Source of the DNA: an uncultured Coriobacteriaceae bacterium
Lineage (GTDB): Bacteria > Actinomycetota > Coriobacteriia > Coriobacteriales > Atopobiaceae
Direction: 5' to 3'
Length of the DNA: 64,000 nucleotides
NCBI GenBank assembly: GCA_902788705.1
Contig: CADALE010000011.1
Coordinates: 1-64,000 of the forward strand
Below are positions 38,068 through 46,482 of the stretch, in pieces. Position numbers and translations under genes: made by a program. The notes beneath the pieces were generated by a model. It did no database searches, was not told the DNA's origin, and was given only the letters and a program-made list of their open reading frames with translations. Numbering within the stretch: position 1 is the first letter of the stretch; each line of letters opens with the position of its first letter.

Positions 38068-38112
38068 GCGGGCCCGCGTCCGGTGGCATTCAGGCCACGG
38101 GCGCGGGCCCGC
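38068..38112. terminator. Bidirectional terminator-like hairpin
   Basis: A GC-rich stem (38068-38086 with about 38095-38112, with one or two mismatches) lies between the convergent GH1 and HelD-like genes. There is no T-run. Confidence 0.55.
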
Positions 38113-38169
38113 CATTGCGTCCTCATAGGCGTCCGCCCCTCAGGGAGAGGCGCTGCCGGGGGCATGTCC

Positions 38170-40281
38170 CTATGCGGTCTGCCCCTCCAGAAGCGGGGTC
38201 ATCTGCCCCTGCGAGAAGATCGTCACCTTGTGCATGGCGCGGCTGAGGGCGGTGTAGAGCCTGCGCCGCGAGAGCGCCGTGTCGGGGTACACCTCTTCCT
38301 GCGCGTCGGGGATGATGACGTGGTCAAACTCGAGGCCCTTGGCCAGCGCGAGGTCCATCACCACCACGCCGCTGGCAGGCAGGGCGTCGCCGCGGTGGAT
38401 GCTTGCCACCTTGTCACCCAGCTGGCGGTGCAGCCAGCTGCGTCGCGCCTTCTCGGCCGTGACGATGGCCGTGAGGCCCTCCTGCCCGCAAGCCTCCTCC
38501 ACGGCCTCGCGCAGCGCCGCGAGGTACGCGTCGCGATCGTCGAACGAGCGCATGACGGGCACGACGCCGGGCCTGCGCACCGAGCTCAGGCTGATGCGCT
38601 CCTCCTCGTCAAGCAGCGACGCGAACAGCTCGGTGATCTCAGGCGACGAGCGGTAGCTGGTGCGTAGCAGGCACTCCTCGATGTCGCCGTGCGTCTGCGT
38701 AAACAGTTCCTTTACCTGATCGAAGGTGGCCGTGCCCTCGTAGATGGCCTGATGCTCGTCGCCCAGCAGCAGGAAGTGCGCGCGCGTGAAGTAGCGCGCC
38801 AGCACCATGAGCTGAGTCACGGTGTAGTCCTGCACCTCGTCGATCATCACGTAGCGGGCGTCGCGCTCGGGCGAGCCCGTGATCAGCAGCTTGAGGTACA
38901 GCCACTCCGCCGCCGAGAGCGCCTTGGCGCCTAGCATGCGCATGCCGATGCGGTCGACGCGCAGCCATGAGCCGCGCTCGATCAGGTCGTGCGCCTGCTC
39001 AAACTTGTGGCGGGCATATTGCTCGGTGTAGGACACGAGGTCCTCCTCGTCGACGGCGTCCACCGTGCGCCCGAATATCTCCACCTGCTCGTCGACGTCA
39101 AGCCCCAGCAGCTCCTCCTGCAGCTCGTCGTCCTTGGCCAGCTGCGCCAGCCGGCGCTCCACCTTCTCGTGAAGGTCGTCCTTCACGAGGGTGGCAAGGC
39201 GCGGCCCCACGCTGAACTGCGAGGCAAACTTGTTTACCGAGGCCTTCACCTGGAAGGGCTTCAGCAGCTGCACGCCCTCCACCGAGATGCCGCGCAGGTC
39301 GTCCTCCTCAAGCTCCAGCGAAGGCAGCAGGCTCTCAAGGCGCCGCAGCTCATTGGGGCTGGTGGCGGCGCCATCCGAGCGCTCCGAGAGTCCCTGCTGC
39401 TCCATGAAGCTGGCCCAGGTGAAGGTTTGCGGGTTGGCCTCGCCCAGCGAGGGAAGCACGTGGTCGATGTAGCTCTCGAACACCGAGTTGGGGGTGAACA
39501 GGTACACCTGGCTGGGGGACAGCGTCTCGCGCTGCCGGTACAGCAGAAACGCGATGCGCTGCAGCATCACCGAGGTCTTGCCGCTGCCTGCGATGCCGTT
39601 CACCAGAAGTGCCGGCACGTCGTCGTGCCGCACCACCTGGTTCTGCTCACGCTGGATGGTGGCGGTGATGGCCTGCAGCTTCTCGGAGTGGTGGCGCTTC
39701 AGCGCCCCCAGAAGCAGCGAGTCCTCGATGGCCACCGTGGTGTCGAAGTACATGTTCAGCTTGTCGCGAGTGATGTCAAACTGGCGCCGCAGCTCGAGGT
39801 TGACGGTGCGCAGCTTGCCGTCCACCAGGTAGGAGGTCTGGCCCATCTCCTGGTTGTAGTAGGTCTCGGCAACGGGGCTGCGCCAGTCAACGATGAGGGG
39901 CGTCTTGTGCTCGTCGGTGATGCCTGCGGCACCGATGTAGATGTCGCGCGCCGGCCGGCCGGGGCGCATCTGCAGGCGCACCTTGGCAAAGTAGGGCCGC
40001 ATCAGCAGCAGCAGGATGCGGCGCAGCTTGTCCACCGAGTAGTCGTGGTACTGGTTGTAGGTGTCGATGACGCTGTTGAGGGTCTCGATGGCGGCAAGCG
40101 TCTCCATCGTCTCGTCGGCGCCTACGAAGTCGAGCGAGACCTCCTCGCTCATGTCGATGAGGTCCTGCGCCATGCCCTTCTGTCGCACGTCGAGGTCGGC
40201 GTTCAGCTCGTCGCGCATCTCCAGCAGCGTGGCGTAGATTTCGCTGAGGTGGCGCTGCTCCTCGAGGAACGTTTCGTCCAT
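38170..40281 (-). CDS. HelD-type UvrD/Rep-family ATPase (703 aa)
   Basis: HelD proteins bind RNA polymerase and use ATP to free stalled complexes. The long N-terminal helical arm (MDETFLEEQRHLSEIYATLLEMRDELNADL and on) is the feature that separates HelD from UvrD. Then come the DWRSPVAETYY motif, Walker A LLVNGIAGSGKTSVMLQRIAFLLY, Walker B YVMIDEVQDYTVTQ, motif IV-like LLLGDEHQAIYEGTATF, and the C-terminal VVMDLALAKGLEFDHVIIPDA and LYTALSRAMHKVT. The ATG at 40281 follows GGGAGAG. It is a single gene. A role in RNA polymerase recycling is inferred from the family; some relatives also give rifamycin tolerance. Confidence 0.93.
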   Translation of the reverse strand: MDETFLEEQRHLSEIYATLLEMRDELNADLDVRQKGMAQDLIDMSEEVSLDFVGADETMETLAAIETLNSVIDTYNQYHDYSVDKLRRILLLLMRPYFAKVRLQMRPGRPARDIYIGAAGITDEHKTPLIVDWRSPVAETYYNQEMGQTSYLVDGKLRTVNLELRRQFDITRDKLNMYFDTTVAIEDSLLLGALKRHHSEKLQAITATIQREQNQVVRHDDVPALLVNGIAGSGKTSVMLQRIAFLLYRQRETLSPSQVYLFTPNSVFESYIDHVLPSLGEANPQTFTWASFMEQQGLSERSDGAATSPNELRRLESLLPSLELEEDDLRGISVEGVQLLKPFQVKASVNKFASQFSVGPRLATLVKDDLHEKVERRLAQLAKDDELQEELLGLDVDEQVEIFGRTVDAVDEEDLVSYTEQYARHKFEQAHDLIERGSWLRVDRIGMRMLGAKALSAAEWLYLKLLITGSPERDARYVMIDEVQDYTVTQLMVLARYFTRAHFLLLGDEHQAIYEGTATFDQVKELFTQTHGDIEECLLRTSYRSSPEITELFASLLDEEERISLSSVRRPGVVPVMRSFDDRDAYLAALREAVEEACGQEGLTAIVTAEKARRSWLHRQLGDKVASIHRGDALPASGVVVMDLALAKGLEFDHVIIPDAQEEVYPDTALSRRRLYTALSRAMHKVTIFSQGQMTPLLEGQTA

Positions 40282-40359
40282 GGTCTCTCCCAAGCTCGCG
40301 AAAACCGTGACGTTTAATGGTACGCGACTTTGGGTGGGCAAGACAAGCGCAAAACGAGA

Positions 40360-40392
40360 GGGGCCAGGCGGGAGACGTCCCGTCCTGGCCCC
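40360..40392 (-). terminator. Intrinsic terminator of the EIIB-like/ROK fusion gene
   Basis: GGGGCCAGG and CGGGA (40360-40373) pair with TCCCG and CCTGGCCCC (40378-40392) with one bulged base. On the minus strand the stem is followed by CTCTCGTTTT. It lies 22 bases beyond the stop of the ROK gene. Confidence 0.7.
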
Positions 40393-40413
40393 TGCGAAGT
40401 TCGTGCGACGTGG

Positions 40414-41853
40414 CTACGCGATGCCCAGCGAGCGGTACGAGGGGTCGCTCAGCTTCTGCAGGCTGATGGCCATCTCGCCTAGGTATACGCGCTCGATGTA
40501 GTCGTCCACCACGTAGAGGGGCGGAATGTGCTGCTCGGGAAAGCGCTCGGCCAGCGCATCGTGCAGCCGGCCCATGTCGTCGACGGTGTCCACGCCTAGG
40601 TAGATGGCCTCGGGTGCCGTGAGCGCGATGCTGATGGCGCACACGTCACGCGTCAGCTGGAAGAGGCCCTCGTCGCTCCAGAGCGCGTCCTCGTAGGGCA
40701 TGTCAAGGCGCAGGAGGTCCTCGTAGTAGCGTGGCTCGCCGGCCAGGTTGCCGCGGCCCTTAAGCAGACGCCCGTCGATGATGGTGCCCAGCCCGCCGGC
40801 CTGGTGTCCGAAGGCGTGGCGGAAAAAGACCAGGCTCTCGTAGCTGTCCTGGCTCACGTAACAGCCCACTGCGGCGGCGTTGCAGTTGTTGTCCACGTAG
40901 GTCTTCACGCCAAAGCGCTGCTCGATGTGGCCGCGCAGGTCGAAGGTGCCCTCCACGATGCCCTCGAGCGTGACGGTGCCGCGGTAGGCAACGCCGGGCA
41001 CCGCGATGCCGATGCCGTCAAGGTCGCTTACCGACACCCCCCGCGCAGGCAGGGTCTCGAGCAGGTCGATGATGTCGCGAAAGTCAAGCCTGGGCTTGCG
41101 CACGGCGCCTTCGCTGGTCACGTTGCCGTGGTCGAAGAGGCGATAGCCAAGCCGTGCCTGGTCGCGCAGCGTGAAGAGCGTGATGATCAGGATGCGCCGG
41201 TCGTTGGCAAGGTCGCGGGATGCGCGCAGGTTGCCCGTGGGCTCGTTCGTCTCCTGGACGTCGTGGAGGGCGTGCATCACCAGCTGCACCGCGGCCGCGG
41301 CATCAAAGCTGCCAAAGATCTTGCCCGGAATCTCGAACACCACTGCGTCGGGATGAGCCTCCATGATCTGCCGGCGCATGTGGCTTGCCTGTGGCGCAAG
41401 CAGCACGGCCGCCCAATCGCCGCCGGGCTGGAGCGCCTGCACGATGGGCATGGCGGTGAAGTCGTAGTTCAGCGACAGCGCGATGGCCACCTCGCCCATC
41501 TTCGAGGCGAAGAGCGTGGTGGTAAGAGCCGAGGTGCAGCACAGAAGGACGTGCACCGCCTGGTGCTCCTCCTCTTCCTCGAGAGATTCCGTCATCTCGT
41601 CGAAGAGCTCCTTGGCGCGGTCGAGATCGTCCAGTAGGACGTGCAGGAAGAAGATGGACTCGCCGTCGATGATGCGCGTGACGCGATACTCCGCGATCTC
41701 GAATCCCTCGTCGAACGGGGGATAGATGTTGACCTCCGCAATCGCGGTGTCCAGGGCGATGCGAATGTGGCTGTCGTCGACAGCCGTGGGATACCTCCCG
41801 CAGACCTGCTGCGACAGTACCCAGTCCCTGAAGATTGTCCCGTTAGGGTCCAT
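40414..41853 (-). CDS. EIIB-like domain fused to a ROK-family domain (479 aa)
   Basis: The protein has three parts. Residues 1-95 are an unassigned domain ending in an acidic helix (ESLEEEEEH). Residues about 100-198 closely resemble a lactose/cellobiose PTS EIIB domain: VHVLLCCTSALTTTLFASKMGE matches the phospho-cysteine loop (Cys105/Cys106), and WAAVLLAPQASHMRRQI and VVFEIPGKIFGSFD follow the EIIB order. Residues about 220-479 are a ROK fold (GIGIAVPGVAYRGTV, YVDNNCNAAAVGCY, GLGTIIDGRLLKGRGNLAGE), but without the DxGxT phosphate loop (ITLFTLRDQARLG) and without the ROK zinc cluster. It is therefore unlikely to be a sugar kinase. A PTS-sensing regulator is an attractive reading. I see no clear DNA-binding motif. 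The ATG at 41853 has GGGAG-type spacing. Confidence 0.8.
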   Translation of the reverse strand: MDPNGTIFRDWVLSQQVCGRYPTAVDDSHIRIALDTAIAEVNIYPPFDEGFEIAEYRVTRIIDGESIFFLHVLLDDLDRAKELFDEMTESLEEEEEHQAVHVLLCCTSALTTTLFASKMGEVAIALSLNYDFTAMPIVQALQPGGDWAAVLLAPQASHMRRQIMEAHPDAVVFEIPGKIFGSFDAAAAVQLVMHALHDVQETNEPTGNLRASRDLANDRRILIITLFTLRDQARLGYRLFDHGNVTSEGAVRKPRLDFRDIIDLLETLPARGVSVSDLDGIGIAVPGVAYRGTVTLEGIVEGTFDLRGHIEQRFGVKTYVDNNCNAAAVGCYVSQDSYESLVFFRHAFGHQAGGLGTIIDGRLLKGRGNLAGEPRYYEDLLRLDMPYEDALWSDEGLFQLTRDVCAISIALTAPEAIYLGVDTVDDMGRLHDALAERFPEQHIPPLYVVDDYIERVYLGEMAISLQKLSDPSYRSLGIA

Positions 41854-41891
41854 GCAAACTCCCCGCGTTGCCTCCGTGCGCCGCGTCCGGC

Positions 41892-42731
41892 CTAGATGAG
41901 GCCGAGGTGCTTGAACGCGTTGAAGAGGCCGTCCTCGTCAACGTCGTCGGTGATGTAGTCGGCTGCGGCCTTGATCTCGGGGCCGCCGTTGCCCATGGCC
42001 ACGTTGTAGGCGCACAGCTCGAACATCGAGAGGTCGATCTTGGCGTCGCCGAACGAGATGGTGTCGGCTTGGTCGGCGCCCAGATGGGCCAGCAGCACCT
42101 CGATGGCGTGCTTCTTGGTGATGCCCCTGGGGCCAAGGTCGCCAAACAGCGCCTGCTCGTCCTTGCCACCCCAGGTGTTGGCCTCCATGTCGGGGAACTC
42201 CACCTTCGAGTCGAGGTGGTCCTGGTAGGTGGACAGGATGAAGCTCACCTTGTTCACGTCGTCGCGATACAGTGCCTCGCCCTGCAGGTGAATCATCGAG
42301 TTGACGAAGCCCTGGCCTGCCGACTCGGCCGCCTCCTCGGGGGCGCCCTTGCCCATGGCGTACTTCTTCATGGTGGAGGGAGCCTGGATGGCAAACCAGT
42401 CGTTGTAGTACATGCCGCTGTTGGCCTCCAGATAGAAGCCCAGGTGGCGCTCGTTGCACCAGTCGACGATGTGGCGAACCTGCTCCACCGTGAGGGCCTG
42501 GTGCATGACCACCTGGCCGTCGTCCTCCACGTAGCCGCCGTTGGCGCCGATCATGCCATCAAGGTCGGGCAGGTCGCGCTGGGCGATTTCGGCCTTTGAG
42601 CAACCCGTGCAGATGTACACCTTGTGGCCATTCGCGCGCGCCAGGCGCACGGCCTCCTTGGCCGACTCGGGGCACTCGGCGTCGTAGTTGATCAGCGTGC
42701 CATCCACGTCCAGAAACACGATCTTGCTCAT
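41892..42731 (-). CDS. Cof-type HAD-IIB phosphatase
   Basis: Motif I IVFLDVDGTLINYD, motif II CTGCS, and motif IV ISFGDAKIDLSMF mark the IIB class; the end NVAMGNGGPEIKAAADYITDDVDEDGLFNAFKHLGLI is typical. The length is 279 residues. It differs from the other IIB enzyme (35528-36319) across the cap, so the two probably have different substrates. It lies 38 bases upstream of the EIIB-like/ROK gene on the same strand, so the two may form an operon. The ATG at 42731 follows AAGGGAGACGCC. Confidence 0.93.
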   Translation of the reverse strand: MSKIVFLDVDGTLINYDAECPESAKEAVRLARANGHKVYICTGCSKAEIAQRDLPDLDGMIGANGGYVEDDGQVVMHQALTVEQVRHIVDWCNERHLGFYLEANSGMYYNDWFAIQAPSTMKKYAMGKGAPEEAAESAGQGFVNSMIHLQGEALYRDDVNKVSFILSTYQDHLDSKVEFPDMEANTWGGKDEQALFGDLGPRGITKKHAIEVLLAHLGADQADTISFGDAKIDLSMFELCAYNVAMGNGGPEIKAAADYITDDVDEDGLFNAFKHLGLI

Positions 42732-42782
42732 GGCGTCTCCCTTATGCTCGAAACCATCCGGCGATGTCCCTCATGCTAACAT

Positions 42783-42830
42783 GACGTGCATGAATCTTGT
42801 CACCAGAGTGTGAGCTTTGGTGACGTGCAT
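42783..42830. promoter_or_regulatory. Small hairpin and direct repeat in a divergent promoter region
   Basis: GTCACCA (42799-42805) pairs with TGGTGAC (42818-42824). GACGTGCAT occurs at 42783 and again at 42822. The elements lie between the HAD gene and the small membrane protein gene and could be an operator for either. Confidence 0.35.
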
Positions 42831-42844
42831 TAGGGAGGTCGCGA

Positions 42845-43117
42845 ATGGCTGGTGGCGGGAACGACTGGAACTCGTTCATGCAAAGCAGGCTGGCGCGCAT
42901 CGTGCTTAACGGGGTGTGCGCCGTGATGACCGCGTCGTATGCGATCGACGCGGTGCGCGAGCTGCTGTCCGGTGGCTCTCCGATGATGATCGAGCAGATT
43001 GGGACGACCGGCTACTACGCGCTTACCATCGCGCGTCTGCTGGTGTGCGTGTGGGTGTCGGTGGTGTTCACCCGCGCCACGCTGAAGGTGATGCGGGAAC
43101 AGGATGACGAGCGCTAA
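42845..43117 (+). CDS. Small membrane protein (90 aa)
   Basis: The ATG at 42845 follows GGGAGGTCG. The protein has two predicted membrane helices: IVLNGVCAVMTASYAIDAV (about residues 19-37) and YALTIARLLVCVWVSVVFTRATL (about 58-80), with a charged C-terminus ending in DDER. No family is recognised. It precedes thymidine kinase by 20 bases and is the first gene of the run that continues through the three SAM-hydrolase copies, so it is probably co-transcribed with them. Confidence 0.78.
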   Translation: MAGGGNDWNSFMQSRLARIVLNGVCAVMTASYAIDAVRELLSGGSPMMIEQIGTTGYYALTIARLLVCVWVSVVFTRATLKVMREQDDER

Positions 43118-43137
43118 ACAGGCGCGAAGGGGGAATG

Positions 43138-43734
43138 ATGGCCAAGCTGTACTTCCGCTATGGGTCGATGGGCAGCTCCAAGACGGCGAATGCCCTGATG
43201 GTTGCCTACAACTACCAGGAGAAGGGGCAACGGGCGCTGCTTGCCAAGCCCTCGCTTGACAACCGCGACGGCGACGGCGTGATGGCTTCGCGCATTGGCC
43301 TGTCGCGCCCCTGCATCTCGGTTGAGCAGCTGGTGGCCATGGGCCGCGACGAGGTGTGCCAGTACGACTGCGTGATCGTCGACGAGGCGCAGTTCTGCAC
43401 CAAGGAGCAGGTGGCGCGGCTCACCGACATCGTGGATGACTTCGGCGTGCCGGTCATCTGCTACGGGCTGCGCACCGACTTCCAGCGCAACCTCTTCGAG
43501 GGGTCTCTATGGCTGCTTGCCTGGGCCGACAAGATCGAGGAGGTCAAGACCGTGTGCTGGTGCGGGCGCTCGGCAACGTGCGTGGCGCGCTTCGACGAGG
43601 ACGGCGTGATGGTAACCGAGGGAAGCCAGGTGCAGCTGGGCGGCAACGACAGCTATACCAGCGTGTGCCGCAAGCACCACAAGCTGCGGATGATTCGCGC
43701 GCCCCGTGATGGCGAGGAGGCGAGTTCGCGATGA
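43138..43734 (+). CDS. tdk: Thymidine kinase
   Basis: Type II thymidine kinase phosphorylates thymidine with ATP in the salvage pathway. Motifs: Walker A YGSMGSSKTANAL, CVIVDEAQF (Walker B), the DFGVPVICYGLRTDFQRNLFEGSLWLLAWAD segment, and the zinc-binding pair CWCG with the late VCRKHH. Two ATGs occur in a row; 43138 has the better spacing from AAGGGGGA, giving 198 residues. Its stop overlaps the start of the first SAM-hydrolase gene in ATGA, so the two are co-translated. This coupling is unexpected from known pathways. Confidence 0.95.
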   Translation: MAKLYFRYGSMGSSKTANALMVAYNYQEKGQRALLAKPSLDNRDGDGVMASRIGLSRPCISVEQLVAMGRDEVCQYDCVIVDEAQFCTKEQVARLTDIVDDFGVPVICYGLRTDFQRNLFEGSLWLLAWADKIEEVKTVCWCGRSATCVARFDEDGVMVTEGSQVQLGGNDSYTSVCRKHHKLRMIRAPRDGEEASSR

Positions 43735-44585
43735 ACGCGCTGGTGCTTCAGTCAGACTTCGGCCATGCCGATGGTGCCGTCAGCGCTATGTACGGCGTGG
43801 CGCTCGGCGTGTCGCCTGCGCTGCGCATCTGCGACCTCACGCATGAGATACCCCAGTACGACATCTGGGAGGCCTCGTACCGCCTCATCCAGACGGTGAG
43901 CTATTGGCCCGAGGGCACCGTGTTCGTGAGCGTGGTCGACCCGGGCGTGGGCTCGGACCGGCGCTCCATCGTGGCCAAGACGGCCAATGGGCGCTACGTG
44001 GTCACGCCCGACAACGGCACGCTTACGCACGTGAGGCGCATGATGGGATTATCCGAGGTGCGCATCATCGACGAAGAGGTCAACCGCCTGGAGGGCTCGT
44101 CCGAGAGCTACACCTTCTACGGGCGCGACGTGTATGCCTACACGGGCGCGCGGCTTGCTGCGGGCGTCATCGACTTCGAGGGCGTCGGGCCGTCCGTTGA
44201 CGTGGAGAGCTTGGTTGAGCTGCCGGTCGTTGAGGCCACCCTCGACGGCGAGCGGGTTTGCGGCACCATCGACGTGCTGGACGTGCGCTTCGGAAGCCTG
44301 TGGACCAACATCTCGCGCGAGCTGTTCGCGCGCTTGGGTGTGGACTACGGCCAGCGCGTGGAGGTTACCATCGAGAACGGCACGCGCGTGCTGTACAAGA
44401 ACTTCCTCACCTATGCCCGCAGCTTCGCCGACGTGTATGTGGGCGAGGCGCTGGTGTACGTGAACAGCCTGGACTGCATGGCGGTGGCCATCAACCAGGG
44501 CAGCTTTGCCGCAGCGTACGGCATCGGCACGGGCGTGAACTGGACGATTGCGCTGCGTCGTGCTCCGCGGCTGGTGTACGAATAG
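43731..44585 (+). CDS. SAM hydrolase-like protein (DUF62), copy 1, catalytic His replaced by Tyr
   Basis: DUF62 enzymes split S-adenosylmethionine with water to adenosine and methionine, and are related to fluorinase and SalL chlorinase. The family block LQSDFGHADGAVSAMYGV, FVSVVDPGVGSDRR and YVVTPDNGTLT is present. The Asp and Arg of the known Asp-Arg-His triad are Asp70 and Arg77, but the His position is Tyr130 in TFYGRDVYAY, where hydrolases have HGRD. Activity may be lost or changed. It starts at ATG 43731, overlapping tdk. Length is 284 residues. Two related genes follow. Confidence 0.9.
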   Translation: MNALVLQSDFGHADGAVSAMYGVALGVSPALRICDLTHEIPQYDIWEASYRLIQTVSYWPEGTVFVSVVDPGVGSDRRSIVAKTANGRYVVTPDNGTLTHVRRMMGLSEVRIIDEEVNRLEGSSESYTFYGRDVYAYTGARLAAGVIDFEGVGPSVDVESLVELPVVEATLDGERVCGTIDVLDVRFGSLWTNISRELFARLGVDYGQRVEVTIENGTRVLYKNFLTYARSFADVYVGEALVYVNSLDCMAVAINQGSFAAAYGIGTGVNWTIALRRAPRLVYE

Positions 44586-44619
44586 GCTGGGCGGCCGGGA
44601 CGGCGGGACAGTGCGGCGC

Positions 44620-44722
44620 GGACAGTGGGGACGTAGCACTTTGTCCGCGACCGATGGCCGGACAAAGTGTTACGTCCCCACTGTCCCCGCCGGCCGGACA
44701 AAGTGCTACGTCCCCACTGTCC
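44620..44722. repeat. Three copies of a 28-bp palindromic repeat (one forward, two inverted)
   Basis: A 28-base unit containing GGGGACGTAGCACTTTGTCC lies at 44620-44647 in one direction and at 44659-44686 and 44695-44722 in the other. The first and third are exact reverse complements. Each unit can also fold on itself (GGACA with TGTCC). The block separates the first from the second SAM-hydrolase gene. The same family occurs at 50126 and 51543-51617. Confidence 0.85.
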
Positions 44723-44764
44723 GCGCCTCTCGCTGTTCGTCGAAATCGGAAAGGAATTGATGCA

Positions 44765-45622
44765 ATGAGTGGTCACGACAAGCCCATCCTGGTGTTCCAG
44801 ACCGACTTCACCTATGCCGAAGGGGCAGTAAGCTCCATGTATGGCGTGGTGAAGAGCGTCGACCGCGAGCTCGAGATCTTCGACGGCACGCACTACATCC
44901 CGCGCTACGACGCGTGGAGCGCGAGCTACCGCCTGTACCAGAGCCTGCCCTTCTGGCCTAAAGGCACCATCTACGTGAGCGTGGTCGACCCCGGCGTGGG
45001 CACGTCGCGCCGCGCCTGCATGGCCAAGACCGCGAGCGGCCACATCGTGGTGACGCCCGACAACGGCGCCCTCACGCACCTCGCGCGCTACGTCGGCATC
45101 ACCGAGGTGCGCGAGATCGACGAGGCCGTCAACCGCAACCCCAACACGCGTGGCACGAGCGTCTTCCACGGTCGCGACCTCTTCGGCTACGCAGCGGCGC
45201 GCCTTGCGAGCGGCATCATCACCTGGGAGGAGGTTGGTCCCACCTATCCCGTGGACCAGATTGTCTGCCTGCCCATGGCCGAGCCTAAGCAGAACGAAGG
45301 CCTGCTCACAGGCATCGTCGACATCATCGACCCCAACTTCGGCAATGCCTGGACCAACATCCCGCAGGAGCTCTTCGAGCAGGCGGGCGTCGCCTATGGC
45401 GACCTGCTCCACCTCACGGTGCACCATGGCGACGAGCTTGTGCTCGAGGCCGACCTGCCCCTCTGCCGCACCTTCGGCGAGGTGGGCAAGGGCGAGCTGC
45501 TTGCCTACACCAACGAGCTCATGAACGTCTCGTTCACCATGAACCAGGCGAGCATCGTCGAGCGCTATGGCATCGGCTTCGGCGGTGACTGGACCGTAGA
45601 ATTCAGGAAGGTGCGGCAGTGA
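44765..45622 (+). CDS. SAM hydrolase (DUF62), copy 2, full triad
   Basis: The protein keeps all three residues of the DUF62 triad: Asp75 and Arg82 in VVDPGVGTSRR, and His135 in SVFHGRDLFGYAAARLASG. Other family blocks are FQTDFTYAEGAVSSMYGV and HIVVTPDNGALTH. It is therefore the most probable active SAM hydrolase of the three, releasing adenosine and methionine. Length 285 residues. The ATG at 44765 has AAAGGA about ten bases upstream. It is separated from copy 1 by a palindromic repeat block, but overlaps copy 3 by four bases (GTGA), so copies 2 and 3 are translationally coupled. Confidence 0.93.
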   Translation: MSGHDKPILVFQTDFTYAEGAVSSMYGVVKSVDRELEIFDGTHYIPRYDAWSASYRLYQSLPFWPKGTIYVSVVDPGVGTSRRACMAKTASGHIVVTPDNGALTHLARYVGITEVREIDEAVNRNPNTRGTSVFHGRDLFGYAAARLASGIITWEEVGPTYPVDQIVCLPMAEPKQNEGLLTGIVDIIDPNFGNAWTNIPQELFEQAGVAYGDLLHLTVHHGDELVLEADLPLCRTFGEVGKGELLAYTNELMNVSFTMNQASIVERYGIGFGGDWTVEFRKVRQ

Positions 45623-46482
45623 AGCCCACGGTGGTGTTCCAGACCGATTTCGGTAGCGGTGGGGGAGCGGTGATGGCGGGCGTGGTCCGCTCCATCGACC
45701 CCGAGGTGGGTACCTACGACTTCACGCACGACATCGAGCCCTACAACATCCGCGAGGCTGCCTACCAGCTCTCCACCGTGGTGCCCTACTGGCCTGCGGG
45801 TACGGTGTTCGTGAGCGTGGTGGACCCGGGCGTGGGCACGTCCCGCACGGCATGCGTCGCCAAGCTCGCGTGCGGCAGCTACGTGGCCACCCCCGACAAC
45901 GGCACGCTTACCATGGTTGCGGGCGACATTGTCGAGATTCGCCGCATCGACGAGACCATCAATCGCCTGCCCGGCAGCGAGAACGTGCACATCTTCAACG
46001 GGCGTGACGTCTTTGCCTATACGGCGGGCCGCCTTGCCGCGGGCATCATCGGCTTCGATGGCGTGGGGCCTGCGTATCCCGTGTCCAAGATCGTGCGCCT
46101 CGCGCTCACCAACGTGGCGCCGCGGCTGGGCGAAGGTTGGGCAGAGGGAGGCGTCTACAACTTCGACGTGCCCTACGGCAGCGCCCGCATCAACATTCGC
46201 AACCTCGACTTCCAGCAGGTCGCGGGCTTCTCGTACGGCGACCTCGTGCACGTGCGCGTGACTGACGGCGACCGCATCGTCTACGAGGGACCTGCCCGCT
46301 ACGCACGCACCTTCGGCGATGTGGAGGAGGGCGTGGCCACGCTTGTGGGCGACATCCAGCCCGGCGAGCGCCAGATGCTTCGCTTCAACACGGGCAACTT
46401 CATCCGCGAGTACGCGCCGGAGCTCGAGGGTGACCAGTCGCTTGCGGTGAACTACCGCTTCCGATTCGAGCGCGCGTTATGA
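45619..46482 (+). CDS. SAM hydrolase-like protein (DUF62), copy 3, catalytic His replaced by Asn
   Basis: The GTG at 45619 overlaps the stop of copy 2. Family blocks: VVFQTDFGSGGGAVMAGVVRSID, FVSVVDPGVGTSRT (Asp69, Arg76) and YVATPDNGTLTMV. The His of the triad is Asn127 in IFNGRDVFAYTAGRLAAG. The C-terminal domain is slightly longer than in the other copies (VAPRLGEGWAEGGVYNFDVPYGS). At 287 residues it is full-length and shows no sign of decay, so the change at the active site may be selected rather than neglect. Copies 2 and 3 may form a mixed oligomer, since DUF62 active sites lie between subunits. The GNAT gene downstream overlaps by four bases. Confidence 0.9.
   Translation: MKPTVVFQTDFGSGGGAVMAGVVRSIDPEVGTYDFTHDIEPYNIREAAYQLSTVVPYWPAGTVFVSVVDPGVGTSRTACVAKLACGSYVATPDNGTLTMVAGDIVEIRRIDETINRLPGSENVHIFNGRDVFAYTAGRLAAGIIGFDGVGPAYPVSKIVRLALTNVAPRLGEGWAEGGVYNFDVPYGSARINIRNLDFQQVAGFSYGDLVHVRVTDGDRIVYEGPARYARTFGDVEEGVATLVGDIQPGERQMLRFNTGNFIREYAPELEGDQSLAVNYRFRFERAL

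Noticed and set aside
42783..42830. Small RNA gene
   Set aside because: The hairpin is only 7 bp and fits better as an operator between two divergent genes; no promoter or terminator pair is seen.
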